From: Croceibacterium_A sp965977975
GTDB taxonomy: Bacteria; Pseudomonadota; Alphaproteobacteria; Sphingomonadales; Sphingomonadaceae
DNA length: 27,924 bases
Reading direction: 5' to 3'
Assembly (NCBI GenBank): GCA_965977975.1
Contig: CBHCZH010000034.1
Location: 1 to 27,924 of the forward strand
Position 1 is the stretch's first letter. The number at the start of each line of letters is the position of its first letter. Position numbers and translations under genes: made by a program. This document shows, one piece after another, positions 13,675 to 21,784 of the stretch. Below the pieces are notes generated by a model. It saw only the letters and a list, made by a program, of their open reading frames with translations, was not told where the DNA came from and did not search any database.

Positions 13675-14970
13675 ATGCTTCGCTCCGTCGCTCCCGTTTT
13701 CGCGCTGTCTTTGCTCGCCGCCTGCGGCCATACCGCCGAGGTGCCGATCGCACGGACCGTCGGTCCCGCGCCCGAACTGGCCGCGCCGACCAAGACCCTG
13801 CTGCCGACCGTGCACGTCGCCGAAGCGGTCGGCTGGCCGGCGAACGCCACTCCGGTTCCTGCCGACGGGCTCAGGGTGAACGCCTTTGCCACCGAGTTCC
13901 AGCATCCACGCTGGCTGCATGTCCTGCCCAATGGCGACGTGCTGGTGGCCGAAACCAACGCTCCGCCGAAGCCGGAGCAGTACCAGGACAAGAGCCTGCG
14001 CGGCCGGATCATGCAGCAGTTCTTCGAGAAGGCCGGCGCCGCGGTGCCGAGTGCCAACCGCATCACCTTGCTGCGTGACACGAACGGCGACGGCGTGGCC
14101 GACGTGCACCGGCCCTACATCACCGGACTGTTCTCGCCCTTCGGCATGGCCCTCATCGGCTCGACGCTCTACGTTGCCAACGCCGACGCGCTGGTCGCCT
14201 TCCCCTACGATCCAGCCGCCGATGCGATCGTCGCGAGCCCACGCACCGTCGCCCGCCTGCCGGCCGAACGCAACCACCACTGGACCAAGGGCCTCGTCGC
14301 CGGGCCCGACGGCAAGCTCTATGTCAGCGTCGGCTCGAACTCGAACGTCGCCGAGAACGGCTTGGCCGAGGAGGGAGGCCGCGCGGCGGTGTGGCAGATC
14401 GACCCGGCGAGCGGCGCCGCGCGGCTCTACGCCACCGGCCTGCGGAATCCGGTCGGGCTCGATTTCAACGGCGGCCAGCTCTTCGCCGTCGTCAACGAGC
14501 GTGACGAGCTCGGCAGTGACCTCGTGCCCGATTACCTGACCAGCGTGCGCGACGGCGCGTTCTACGGCTGGCCGTGGAGCTACTACGGCGACATCGTCGA
14601 CACCCGGGTGAAGCCGCCGCACCCAGATATGGTCGCCCGCGCGATCCGCCCCGACTACGCGCTAGGCTCGCACGTCGCCCCGCTCGGCCTCGCGTTCTCG
14701 GACGGCGCCCGCCTCGGGCCGCTGTTCGCGAGCGGCGCGTTCATCGGCGAGCACGGCTCGTGGAACCGCGTTCCGTTCAGCGGCTACAAGGTAGTGTTCG
14801 TGCCCTTCGCGAACGGCCGCCCGATCGGCCAGCCGATCGACGTCCTCACCGGCTTCCTCGCCGGCGACAAGGCGTTCGGCCGCCCGGTCGGCGTCGAGAT
14901 CGCCCGCGACGGCGCGCTACTGATCGCCGACGATGTCGGCAACACCGTGTGGCGGGTCAGCGCAAGGTAG
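13675..14970 (+). CDS. Sorbosone dehydrogenase-like / PQQ-type sugar dehydrogenase lipoprotein
   Basis: The 431-residue product starts with a signal peptide and LAAC lipobox (cysteine 17), so it is probably anchored in the envelope. The mature part is a beta-propeller of the soluble glucose/sorbosone dehydrogenase type: HPRWLHVLPNGDVLVAETN, RITLLRDTNGDGVADV, GLFSPFGMALIGSTLYVANA, NHHWTKGLVAGPDGKLYVSVGSNSN split over one blade, RNPVGLDF and IGEHGSWNR. Family members oxidise sugars with PQQ or are of unknown substrate. GGAGG 6 bases before ATG 13675 fixes the start. The substrate cannot be inferred here. It is divergent from the EF-G-like gene. Confidence 0.85.
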   Translation: MLRSVAPVFALSLLAACGHTAEVPIARTVGPAPELAAPTKTLLPTVHVAEAVGWPANATPVPADGLRVNAFATEFQHPRWLHVLPNGDVLVAETNAPPKPEQYQDKSLRGRIMQQFFEKAGAAVPSANRITLLRDTNGDGVADVHRPYITGLFSPFGMALIGSTLYVANADALVAFPYDPAADAIVASPRTVARLPAERNHHWTKGLVAGPDGKLYVSVGSNSNVAENGLAEEGGRAAVWQIDPASGAARLYATGLRNPVGLDFNGGQLFAVVNERDELGSDLVPDYLTSVRDGAFYGWPWSYYGDIVDTRVKPPHPDMVARAIRPDYALGSHVAPLGLAFSDGARLGPLFASGAFIGEHGSWNRVPFSGYKVVFVPFANGRPIGQPIDVLTGFLAGDKAFGRPVGVEIARDGALLIADDVGNTVWRVSAR

Positions 14971-15062
14971 GACCCGCACCGATTCTCCCGCTGGCGGCGC
15001 CGGCCACACCGAGTTAAAGTCGACTTGCCGTTGGTCCGTGCAGGGGGCTGGGTCTTGCTGCG

Positions 15063-15359
15063 ATGTTGTGCCGCGGGTCGGGCCGGGTGACGCGCAAACG
15101 GGCCTTCCGTTTCCCGCCGGACCGCAGGGCGCCGGTGACCGATCGTCAGCTCGCCTGGCTGCGGCCGCTGTGGTTCCTTGCCTTGGCGCTGGCGATCGTG
15201 CTCGCCATCGCCGGCACGGTTTTCGTGCTGCGCGATACCTACCAGAACGACCCCGAGTTCAACCGCCTGGCGATGGTCTCGCAGGTCGAGACCGACGGCT
15301 CGATCACCGTCGAAGCCATTCCAGGCCTCGCCGGTGCGCCGCACCTAGCGCGGGATTAG
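15063..15359 (+). CDS. Hypothetical small membrane protein
   Basis: The 98-residue frame has a basic N-terminus, one strong membrane helix (about residues 33-56, LRPLWFLALALAIVLAIAG) and a hydrophilic tail beginning VFVLRDTYQNDPEFN. I do not recognise it. The start is uncertain: ATG 15063 has only a distant G-run, and GTG at 15087 or 15135 are alternatives that would leave the helix nearer the N-terminus. It follows the dehydrogenase gene by 92 bases on the same strand and may be in its transcript. The helix suggests a bitopic inner-membrane protein. Confidence 0.5.
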   Translation: MLCRGSGRVTRKRAFRFPPDRRAPVTDRQLAWLRPLWFLALALAIVLAIAGTVFVLRDTYQNDPEFNRLAMVSQVETDGSITVEAIPGLAGAPHLARD

Positions 15360-15549
15360 CGGTTTGGTTGGACTTCGAGCGAACCGGGCAACTCACCAAT
15401 CGACCATCACGTTCCTGGTGGGTTTCCCACGCCCTGAGGCAGGCCGGACTATACCGTGGAGTGGTAGATGCCGCGTCTTAACCTAAATTGTAATATGAAT
15501 ATGCACAACTCGTCGTGAGAATGTTCACGTTGTCATCCTGATAACATCC

Positions 15550-15732
15550 TCAAGCGGAGGCCTTATGTTCGATATTTTGATCATGTATGCAGGTCTTTTT
15601 AGTGAGATAGCGAAAGTTTTTGATAGGCTTACTAGCTTTTGACAAAATACGGTTGGGGGCGGCAGTCCATATGCAGCCCCCCAACTCGCCAATCATAACA
15701 GAGTGAGAAAGAGTTATCGAAAATATGTCCAT
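15550..15732 (-). CDS. Possible 60-residue ORF in the AT-rich island
   Basis: ATG 15732 is preceded by AAAGGAG (15746-15740) at 7 bases spacing, and by TATAAT (15758-15753) directly upstream of that. No convincing -35 box is seen. The peptide begins MDIFSITLSHSVMIGELGG, continues CIWTAAPNRILSK and ends in a basic, His-containing tail. I do not recognise it. An internal hairpin (15652-15685) followed by TATTTTG could stop transcription after about 100 bases, so the RNA itself rather than the full peptide may be the product. The 3' half is antisense to the 25-codon ORF. Confidence 0.3.
   Translation of the reverse strand: MDIFSITLSHSVMIGELGGCIWTAAPNRILSKASKPIKNFRYLTKKTCIHDQNIEHKASA
15565..15642 (+). 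CDS. Possible 25-residue hydrophobic peptide
   Basis: ATG 15565 lies 4 bases after GGAGG (15556-15560) and opens a 26-codon frame ending in TGA. The peptide starts MFDILIMYAGLFSEIAK and ends FDRLTSF. It is hydrophobic to amphipathic, the size range of type I toxin peptides or short membrane peptides. No clear promoter is visible. It is fully overlapped by the antisense ORF at 15550-15732. Function unknown; the reading frame could be fortuitous. Confidence 0.3.
   Translation: MFDILIMYAGLFSEIAKVFDRLTSF
15652..15685 (-). terminator. Hairpin within the AT-rich island, terminator-like on minus strand
   Basis: GTTGGGGG (15652-15659) pairs with CCCCCAAC (15678-15685), an exact 8-bp stem. On the minus strand the stem is followed by CGTATTTTG, a partial U-run. 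With the TATAAT box at 15758-15753 this would give a transcript of roughly 100 bases. Confidence 0.35.
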
Positions 15733-15765
15733 TTCCGATCTCCTTTGTTTCTATTATAGATCGGA

Positions 15766-16272
15766 ATGAGAAGAGTTTTCGTAGTGCCCACTCACGGAAT
15801 CGGCCGCATCCAGCGGCTGATCGACCGGCTCGCGGTGTGGCGAACGACCGACACGCCCGAGGAGATCGGCGTCCGCACGCTTTCGGCTCTGACCGCCGCC
15901 GTCCACTGCAACGCCGCCGCATTGCTGGTGGACGGGCCGCGCGGGCTGCGGCTGCTGGCGGCGCGGGACGTGGAGGATGCGGACGAACTCGGCCAGCCGA
16001 GCTACCAGCCGTCCGACGACGCGCGCTTCGCCATGGCCTTGCCTCTCGAAGACGAGGAGGGGCCTATCGGGCAGCTGCTGGTCGGCCCGCGCAGCGATCT
16101 CAACCGCTACAACTCCGCGCAACTCGACGGCCTTGCGGCAATCACCGAGCCGCTGGCCGAGTCGCTGCGGGCGGCGCTCAAGCGAGCTCATCTCGTAGAA
16201 AGCGTCCATGTGCAGCGCGGCTCGGTGGAAGAGGCCTGGCCCGCCTCGAGCAGGGCGGTGGGCCAAGTCTGA
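15766..16272 (+). CDS. GAF-like domain protein, probably N-terminally truncated
   Basis: The 168-residue product begins with 10 unusual residues (MRRVFVVPTH). The part that follows, RIQRLIDRLAVWRTTDTPEEI, resembles the linker that follows the membrane domain in some sensor proteins. A GAF-like domain then covers about residues 35-145 (NAAALLVDGPRGLRLLA, FAMALPLEDEEGPIGQLLVG, YNSAQLDGLAAITEPLAESL). GAF domains bind small ligands or mediate dimerisation. No output domain is present. The ATG lies right at the border with the AT-rich island and has no clear ribosome binding site. I infer that it may be the remnant of a larger membrane sensor. A short stand-alone GAF protein is the alternative. 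Confidence 0.55.
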   Translation: MRRVFVVPTHGIGRIQRLIDRLAVWRTTDTPEEIGVRTLSALTAAVHCNAAALLVDGPRGLRLLAARDVEDADELGQPSYQPSDDARFAMALPLEDEEGPIGQLLVGPRSDLNRYNSAQLDGLAAITEPLAESLRAALKRAHLVESVHVQRGSVEEAWPASSRAVGQV

Positions 16273-16328
16273 GTCCCACCTGACGGACGGCGGGGCAGTC
16301 GGGCGGATCGGTCGCGGGTCGGTTGGTC

Positions 16329-18104
16329 TCACACCGGCCACATCACTGCGATCAGCGGCACGCCGAGCACGACTACCAATACCGACAGCGGCAGCCCGAG
16401 CCGCCAGTAGTCCCCGAAGCGGTAACCGCCCGGGCCCATCACCAGCGTGTTGCACTGGTGACCTATGGGCGTGAGGAAATCGCACGCCGCGCCGACCGCC
16501 ACGGCCATCAGGAAGGCCTCGGGCCGGTGACCGAGCTGAGTGGCGAAGCCGGCCGCGATCGGAGCCATGACCAGGACCGTCGCAGCATTGTTGAGGAAGG
16601 GGGTAAGCGCCATCGCCGCGACCATGATCAGCGCCAGCGCGCCCAAGGGGTTGAGCCCGCTGGCGAGATGCGAGAGGCCGACGGCCATCAGGTCCGTGCC
16701 GCCGGTGTCGCTGATGGCTTCGCTGACCGGGATCAGTGCGGCGAGCATGATCAGGATCGGCCAGTCGACCGCGGCATAGGCCTCGCGCAACGGCAGCGCC
16801 CCGACCAGCACCGTTGCCGCGGCGGCCCCGAAGAACGCGATCTCGACAGAGAGAAGCCCCAGCGCGGTCAGCGCCATCGCCACGCCGAGGATCAGCAGCG
16901 GCAGCACGCCGCGGCTCAAGTTGCCGAGCCGCACCTCGCGCTCGGCCAGGGGAAGGCAGCCGAGCTCCTGCAGGCGCAGCGGGAACTGCGAGAGCACGCC
17001 CTGCAGCACGATCACGTCCCCCGCGCGCAGCCGGATGTCGCGCAGCCGCTTGACGAAGCGCTGCCCGCTCCGGCTGACCGCGAGGAGGTTGATGTCGTAG
17101 CGGCCATGCAGCTCGAGCCTCCCGGCCGCCTCGCCAATCAGGATCGAATCGGTCCCGATCACCGCCTCGACAACACCGACTTCCTCACGACTGCGGCGAG
17201 AGTCGAACGGACGGTGATGGCCTTCGAGTTCGAGCCCTTCCCTGGCGATCAACCGCTCGAGCGCGTCGGGCGCGCCTTCGAGCATGACTATGTCGCCTTC
17301 GCGCAGCTTGGTGTTGCCGTGCACACCCTGCTGCGGATCCCCGTCGCGCAGCAAGGTAGTGACGGTGACCTCGTCGCCGTCGCGACCACCGAGCGCGGCG
17401 ACGGTCCGGCCCACCGCCGGCGCTCCTTCCGGAACGCGGGCCTCGGTGATGTAGGCCTGCACATCCAGTGCCTCACCCATCGCCACCGCCGGCTTCTGGC
17501 CGCTCGGCAGCAGGCGATAACCGACCGCCAGAAACGCTACCCCCGCCGTCGCCAACGCGAGCCCGACGGGGGTGTAGTCGAACATCGAAAACGGCCGCCC
17601 GGTCAGGTCCTCTCGAATCCCCGAGACGATCACATTGGGCGAAGTCCCGACCAGCGTCATCAGCCCGCCGAGCAGCGAGGCGAACGCCATCGGCATCAGG
17701 TAGCACGAGATCGAGGCGCCCGACTTACGCGCCATCTGGAACGCGATCGGCATCATGATCGCCAGCGCGCCAATGTTCTTGACGAACGCGCTCATCGCGG
17801 CGACCGCGACGATCAGCGTCACCAGCTGGCCGCGGAACGTGGTCACGTGCGGCGAGATCGTCTGTACGGCGCGTTCGACCACGCCCGAGCGGGCCACCGC
17901 CGCGCTGACTACCAGCGCGCTGCCGACAATGATCACGATGTCGTTGGAGAAGCCGTCGAACGCGTTGTCGGCAGGCACCACTCCCACGATCACCGCCACC
18001 AGCAACCCGGTCACGGCGACCAGGTCGTAACGCCAGCGTCCCCAGACGAAGAGCGCCATAACTCCCGCCAGCACCGCGAAGCTCATGCCCTGCTGGAACG
18101 TCAC
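16329..18104 (-). CDS. SLC13 family permease with two TrkA-C (RCK-C) domains
   Basis: The 591-residue protein has a first block of membrane helices (to about residue 190), two cytoplasmic TrkA-C-like domains (about 200-285 with REGDIVMLEGAPDALERLI, and 295-380 with LRAGDVIVLQGVLSQFPL), and a second helix block. SLC13 motifs are visible as ALAIMMPIAFQMARKS and GTSPNVIVSGI in the first half and FLNNAATVLVMAPIA and TPIGHQCNTLVMGPGGY in the second. Members move sulfate, dicarboxylates or other anions, usually with Na+; the substrate is not evident. GTG 18104 was chosen because the protein then begins VTFQQGMSFAVLAG, as I recall for relatives, and GGGGA lies 8 bases upstream. ATG 18086 is an alternative. 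It follows the AAA gene on the same strand. Confidence 0.88.
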   Translation of the reverse strand: MTFQQGMSFAVLAGVMALFVWGRWRYDLVAVTGLLVAVIVGVVPADNAFDGFSNDIVIIVGSALVVSAAVARSGVVERAVQTISPHVTTFRGQLVTLIVAVAAMSAFVKNIGALAIMMPIAFQMARKSGASISCYLMPMAFASLLGGLMTLVGTSPNVIVSGIREDLTGRPFSMFDYTPVGLALATAGVAFLAVGYRLLPSGQKPAVAMGEALDVQAYITEARVPEGAPAVGRTVAALGGRDGDEVTVTTLLRDGDPQQGVHGNTKLREGDIVMLEGAPDALERLIAREGLELEGHHRPFDSRRSREEVGVVEAVIGTDSILIGEAAGRLELHGRYDINLLAVSRSGQRFVKRLRDIRLRAGDVIVLQGVLSQFPLRLQELGCLPLAEREVRLGNLSRGVLPLLILGVAMALTALGLLSVEIAFFGAAAATVLVGALPLREAYAAVDWPILIMLAALIPVSEAISDTGGTDLMAVGLSHLASGLNPLGALALIMVAAMALTPFLNNAATVLVMAPIAAGFATQLGHRPEAFLMAVAVGAACDFLTPIGHQCNTLVMGPGGYRFGDYWRLGLPLSVLVVVLGVPLIAVMWPV

Positions 18105-18170
18105 CCGTCGCGATCCCCTGCCATGCGTTAACCAACGCGGCGAGGGGCCCACGGCTCCCGAACTGCCAAA

Positions 18171-20138
18171 TCAAAAGCCGATCGGGCCCGAGAGTCCGCC
18201 CTTGGCATCGACCTCGGCGCGCAGTCGGGCGACGATGTCCTCGGCGCCGCTGGCCGGATGGTAGCGCAGTTGGCGCGCGACGACCGCGAAGTCGCCCGGC
18301 GTCAGCCCGTGGACGCCGCCGAGCGAGGGCGGGGCGGGGCGGGCGAAGAACCGCTCGAACGCCCGCGCGGCGCGCGCGGGATCGAGCGCGCGCAAGGCGA
18401 GCTTGAACACGAACCGCCGCATCGTCGCGGGGTCGAGCCGCCCGTCATGATTGGTCGCGGCGACCACCGGCAACGGGTGATGGTCGAGCCAGGTCAGCAG
18501 CTCGTTGACCTGGCTGACTTCCCAGCTTGCTCGCGCGCGGCTGCGGTCGAACAGGAGCGAATCCGCTTCGTCGAACAATAGCACGGCGCCCTGGTGCCGC
18601 GCCTCCGCGAAGGCCTCGGCGATCTGCTTCTCGGTCTCACCGACCCACATCGACAGCAGGTCCGAGGTCCGCTTGACGAGCAACGGGCGATCGAGCGCGC
18701 GCGCGAGCTGGTGGGCCAGCGCGGTCTTGCCGGTGCCCGGCGGCCCGGTGAGAAGCAGCGACACATCGGTTTCGCCGTTTTCGCGAATGCGCTCGAACAG
18801 CGGGCCGATCGGGACGTCCGCCGCGTAGAGGTCGAGGTCGACGTCGCCGAAGCGGCCGGGCGGCAAGTCGCGGCCGCGCAGCGCGCGCACGATCGCGCGC
18901 GCGGGCCGCACGCCGCCGTCCGCCTCTCCCGCGAGGCGGGCGCTACGCGCGGCCACGCGCAGCACCGACGCCGTCTCGGGCGCGGCTTCGAGAAGCTGCT
19001 CGAACGTGCCGTCGGGCGTGACGCCCTCTTCGGCGGCGACATGGCTCAGCATGCGCAGCGCGGTGTTGCGCGACGGCAGGTCCATTCTGAGGACGTGGCT
19101 CATCCGCCGCAGGACCGCGGGATCGATGTTGCCGATCGCGTTGCTGGTCCAGATGACGGGCACGACGTTCATCTCGAGCAGCCGGTTGACGAACACCTTG
19201 CTGCCCTGCCGGCCGGTGCGCCAGTCGCCATGGCTCGGGCGCTCGCCGCCGATCAGGTCCTCCATCTCGTCGAACAGCAGCGCGGAGCGCGTACCGCCGA
19301 GCAGGCGCTGGCCCATCAGCAGGGCGCTGATACGGTCCCAGCGGTCGGGCTCCTCGTCCTCGTCGTTCGTCTCGCCGGCGCCGTGCAGGGCGAGCTCCGC
19401 CGCGGCGGCGAGCGCGCGGACGAACTCGGTTTTGCCAGCTCCGGGCGGGCCGTGAACGAGGATGTTGACGCCCTTCGCCCGCTCCCGCGCCGCGCCTTCG
19501 AGCAGGCGGCACAGGAAGGGCGCGTCCTCGACGTGGCCGAAGGCGCTCAGCGGCAAGTTGAGCGGCTGGTGCGGACCGACCATCAGCTCGACGATCCCGG
19601 CCGCGTCCTGAGGCATGCGGTCGATCAGCCGGCTGAGCGTCCAGCGGACGACGATCGCTTCCCATTCGCGCCGCTCGGAGTTGAAAGTGACGAGCCCCTG
19701 GCGGACGAGCGGGTTGAGGCGCACGCGGCGTTCAGCTTCGGCGGGCGCCGCGCCCGCGGCTTCACCGACCAGCGCGGGCAGCGCGACCCGGTGGCGCGCC
19801 AGCAATGGCACCAGCGACGAGGCGAGCGGCAGGCGGTCGGCGGCGAACAGTACCTCGACGATCGCCTTGTCGAGGGCATCGAGCTGCATCAGGCGAGCGA
19901 ACTCGCCGGCCAGGCGCATCACGCCCGGCGGTTCCTCGCATGCGCCCTCGGGCGCGTCCTCCAGCATCCCGGAGAGCGCCGTCCAGCTAATCTTTTTCGC
20001 CTGCGTGACGGTCAGGCCAAGCAGGTCGGTGGCATTGGCTCGCGCCCAGTCGAGCACGGTCTTGGCCAAAGGTGCGGTGGCAGGAATGCCCCGCATGGTC
20101 CGCCGCAGCATGCGGCGAACTATCTCGTTCTCGGTCAT
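18171..20138 (-). CDS. Tandem AAA+ ATPase of unknown role
   Basis: The 655-residue protein has a helical N-terminal region (1-200) and two AAA modules. Module 1 has Walker A GPPGAGKT (230-237) and Walker B ALLFDE (286-291). Module 2 has Walker A GPPGTGKT (465-472), a WVGETEKQ segment like the pore-loop region of SpoVK/Vps4-like ATPases (498-505), Walker B VLLFDE (519-524), sensor asparagine N563 and an RR pair (574-575). Both sites look intact. Between modules a basic linker is present. There is no signal peptide. It could remodel protein complexes, but no substrate or protease partner is nearby. The start ATG 20138 has a weak ribosome binding site. The SLC13 gene follows after 66 bases. Confidence 0.82.
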   Translation of the reverse strand: MTENEIVRRMLRRTMRGIPATAPLAKTVLDWARANATDLLGLTVTQAKKISWTALSGMLEDAPEGACEEPPGVMRLAGEFARLMQLDALDKAIVEVLFAADRLPLASSLVPLLARHRVALPALVGEAAGAAPAEAERRVRLNPLVRQGLVTFNSERREWEAIVVRWTLSRLIDRMPQDAAGIVELMVGPHQPLNLPLSAFGHVEDAPFLCRLLEGAARERAKGVNILVHGPPGAGKTEFVRALAAAAELALHGAGETNDEDEEPDRWDRISALLMGQRLLGGTRSALLFDEMEDLIGGERPSHGDWRTGRQGSKVFVNRLLEMNVVPVIWTSNAIGNIDPAVLRRMSHVLRMDLPSRNTALRMLSHVAAEEGVTPDGTFEQLLEAAPETASVLRVAARSARLAGEADGGVRPARAIVRALRGRDLPPGRFGDVDLDLYAADVPIGPLFERIRENGETDVSLLLTGPPGTGKTALAHQLARALDRPLLVKRTSDLLSMWVGETEKQIAEAFAEARHQGAVLLFDEADSLLFDRSRARASWEVSQVNELLTWLDHHPLPVVAATNHDGRLDPATMRRFVFKLALRALDPARAARAFERFFARPAPPSLGGVHGLTPGDFAVVARQLRYHPASGAEDIVARLRAEVDAKGGLSGPIGF

Positions 20139-20431
20139 AACAGCTCGCTTCGGCTCCGTCGGACGCCTTGCGGGTTCCGACGGCAGTGGGTTTCGGTTCT
20201 CGATCGAAGCGTCGCGGCCGGCTTCAGCCCTGCCGCAGCGGAGAAACGCCTAGGCGAAGGGCTGGAACAGGACGGGTGCGAGGCCCCGACGTTTGCGTAG
20301 TTCCAGCAATGCATCTCTCCTCAGGCAGGCGGGATTGCCGGCCGGGGTCGCGCCCATAGGCTCGTCGCGCGATTGAATCAAGCGGCCTCCCAGTTGCCGC
20401 CGAGGCTGTGCCCCACTACACGGGCCGCGCC

Positions 20432-21223
20432 ATGAAGCGTACGCATCTGCCCCTCAACGCCCTGCGCGTGTTCGACGCCGCCGCGCGGCACCTCTCGTTC
20501 ACGCGCGCCGCGGACGAGCTCGCGGTCACGCCCGCCGCCGTCGGCCAGCAGATTCGCGCGCTCGAGGACGTGCTTGGCGTGGTGCTGTTCCGCCGCACTT
20601 CCAAGGGTCTCGAGCTGACCGACGAGGCCGAGGCCGGGCTCGATCCCTTGCGCGAGGGCTTCCTGCGCTTCGAGGAATCGGTCCAGGCGATGCAGGCCGG
20701 GCAGTCGAGCCACCACTACACGATCGCCGCCCCGCGCGAGTTCTACGCGCAGTGGCTCGCTGCTCGCCTGGCCTCGTTCCGCCGTACGCATCCCGAAGTG
20801 CGCTACCTGCTCATAGGCGGCGAGGAGGTCGATTTCACCGAAGCCAACCTCGATGTCGCGGTGCGGCTGGTCGAAGGCCCCGGGGATCTCGAGGGCGTCC
20901 AGCTCGCCCCGGCGCAACGCGTCGTCGTCGCCGCCGAGGACGCGCCCGACGAATGGATCGCCTGGTCGGGCGCGCCGCTCCCCGAAGGGGTCGAGCCGGC
21001 GATGCAGGCCGGCAACGCCGGGCAGGCGCTCGCCAGCGCGCTCGCCGGGCTCGGCAAGGCGATGCTGCCGCTGCTGCTGTGCGAGGAGGCGATCGAATCC
21101 GGACGTCTCAAGGTGCTCGAAGGTCCCGACGAAGGCCGCCGCGCCTACTGGCTCGTCGCCCCGCGCCCGCAATGGCGGCAGAAGAAGGTCAAGGCGCTGG
21201 TCGAACATCTGACGGGCGGGTGA
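20432..21223 (+). CDS. LysR family regulator, GcvA type
   Basis: The 263-residue protein begins MKRTHLPLNALRVFDAAARH and has the classic GcvA-like helix-turn-helix (LSFTRAADELAVTPAAVGQQ). The LFRRTSKGLELTDEAEAGLD segment follows. The effector domain runs from about residue 90, containing YTIAAPREFYAQWLAARL. GcvA-type proteins regulate catabolic or beta-lactamase genes; the target here is unknown. ATG 20432 starts right before the conserved N-terminus; an upstream ATG at 20408 is possible. It is divergent from the AAA gene across a 293-base gap in which I see no gene. Its TGA overlaps the GTG start of the next gene, so the two are translationally coupled. Confidence 0.88.
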   Translation: MKRTHLPLNALRVFDAAARHLSFTRAADELAVTPAAVGQQIRALEDVLGVVLFRRTSKGLELTDEAEAGLDPLREGFLRFEESVQAMQAGQSSHHYTIAAPREFYAQWLAARLASFRRTHPEVRYLLIGGEEVDFTEANLDVAVRLVEGPGDLEGVQLAPAQRVVVAAEDAPDEWIAWSGAPLPEGVEPAMQAGNAGQALASALAGLGKAMLPLLLCEEAIESGRLKVLEGPDEGRRAYWLVAPRPQWRQKKVKALVEHLTGG

Positions 21224-21750
21224 GCACTCCCACCCTCCGGACCGAGCGCTTTATCCTGCGTCCGGTCACCCGCGCCGACGCTTCCGCGCTGTTCCCGAGC
21301 TTCTCCGACCCCGAGGTGATGCGCTGGTGGAGCCGCGGCCCGTTCGCCAGCGAAGCGGAGCTGGCCGAATGGCTGGTGCCCGACGGCGGCTGGAAGGAAG
21401 GCCGCAGCTGGGCGATGGCCGAAACGATCGATGGTCGCGCGATCGCTCGTCTTGCCGCGATCGACCGAGGCGACGCGATCACGGAGCTCGGCTATCTCGT
21501 GACGCGTGACCGCCAGGGCGAGGGCGTCGCGCGCGAAGGGCTCTCCGTGCTGATCGACCACCTGTTCGCCGCCGAGCACCGCCGGCGCCTCTACGCCGAC
21601 GTCGATCCCGACAACCTCGCCTCGAACCGTCTGCTCGAACGGCTCGGCTTCTCGCTCGAAGGCCGCCTGCGCGAGCAGTGGACGACGCACATCGGCCGCC
21701 GCGACAGCCTGATCTGGGGACTGCTGGCGCACGAGTGGCAGGGCCGCTAA
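21220..21750 (+). CDS. GNAT family N-acetyltransferase (RimJ/RimL type)
   Basis: The 176-residue product starts at GTG 21220, inside the stop codon of the LysR gene (GTGA), with GGGCGGG upstream. It shows the GNAT order typical of RimJ/RimL-like enzymes: LRTERFILRPVTRADASAL, then ELGYLVTRDRQGEGVAREGL, which is the acetyl-CoA loop with the form RxGxG partly kept as RQGEGV. ADVDPDNLASNRLLERLGF and LEGRLREQW follow. It would acetylate an amine using acetyl-CoA; the acceptor (ribosomal protein, antibiotic, small amine) is unknown. Coupling to the LysR gene suggests joint expression. Confidence 0.88.
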   Translation: MSTPTLRTERFILRPVTRADASALFPSFSDPEVMRWWSRGPFASEAELAEWLVPDGGWKEGRSWAMAETIDGRAIARLAAIDRGDAITELGYLVTRDRQGEGVAREGLSVLIDHLFAAEHRRRLYADVDPDNLASNRLLERLGFSLEGRLREQWTTHIGRRDSLIWGLLAHEWQGR

Positions 21751-21784
21751 GAGTCGCTCTCGGACAACAGGAGTCGGGGGGATC

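Larger units (their letters stand above)
15360..15765. other. AT-rich gene-poor island
   Basis: From about 15475 the base composition turns clearly AT-rich, unlike the rest of the window, and returns to GC-rich within the gene at 15766. The stretch holds a plus-strand 25-codon ORF (15565-15642) and a minus-strand 60-codon ORF (15550-15732) that overlap antisense, both with good ribosome binding sites, plus a TATAAT box on the minus strand (15758-15753). The first 110 bases (15360-15470) show nothing I can name. The composition suggests recently acquired or non-coding DNA. Confidence 0.55.

Noticed and set aside
13252..14622. 456-codon minus-strand frame opposite the sorbosone dehydrogenase-like gene
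   Set aside because: It spans the dehydrogenase, the divergent gap and part of the EF-G-like gene, so it cannot be a real gene.
16323..18131. 602-codon open frame on the plus strand opposite the SLC13 gene
   Set aside because: It mirrors the SLC13 gene in antisense; the translation is rich in Arg, His, Asp and Gln with no domain, as expected for a shadow in GC-rich DNA.
18594..20300. 568-codon open frame on the plus strand opposite the AAA+ gene
   Set aside because: Antisense shadow of a protein with clear Walker motifs; no recognisable domain of its own.
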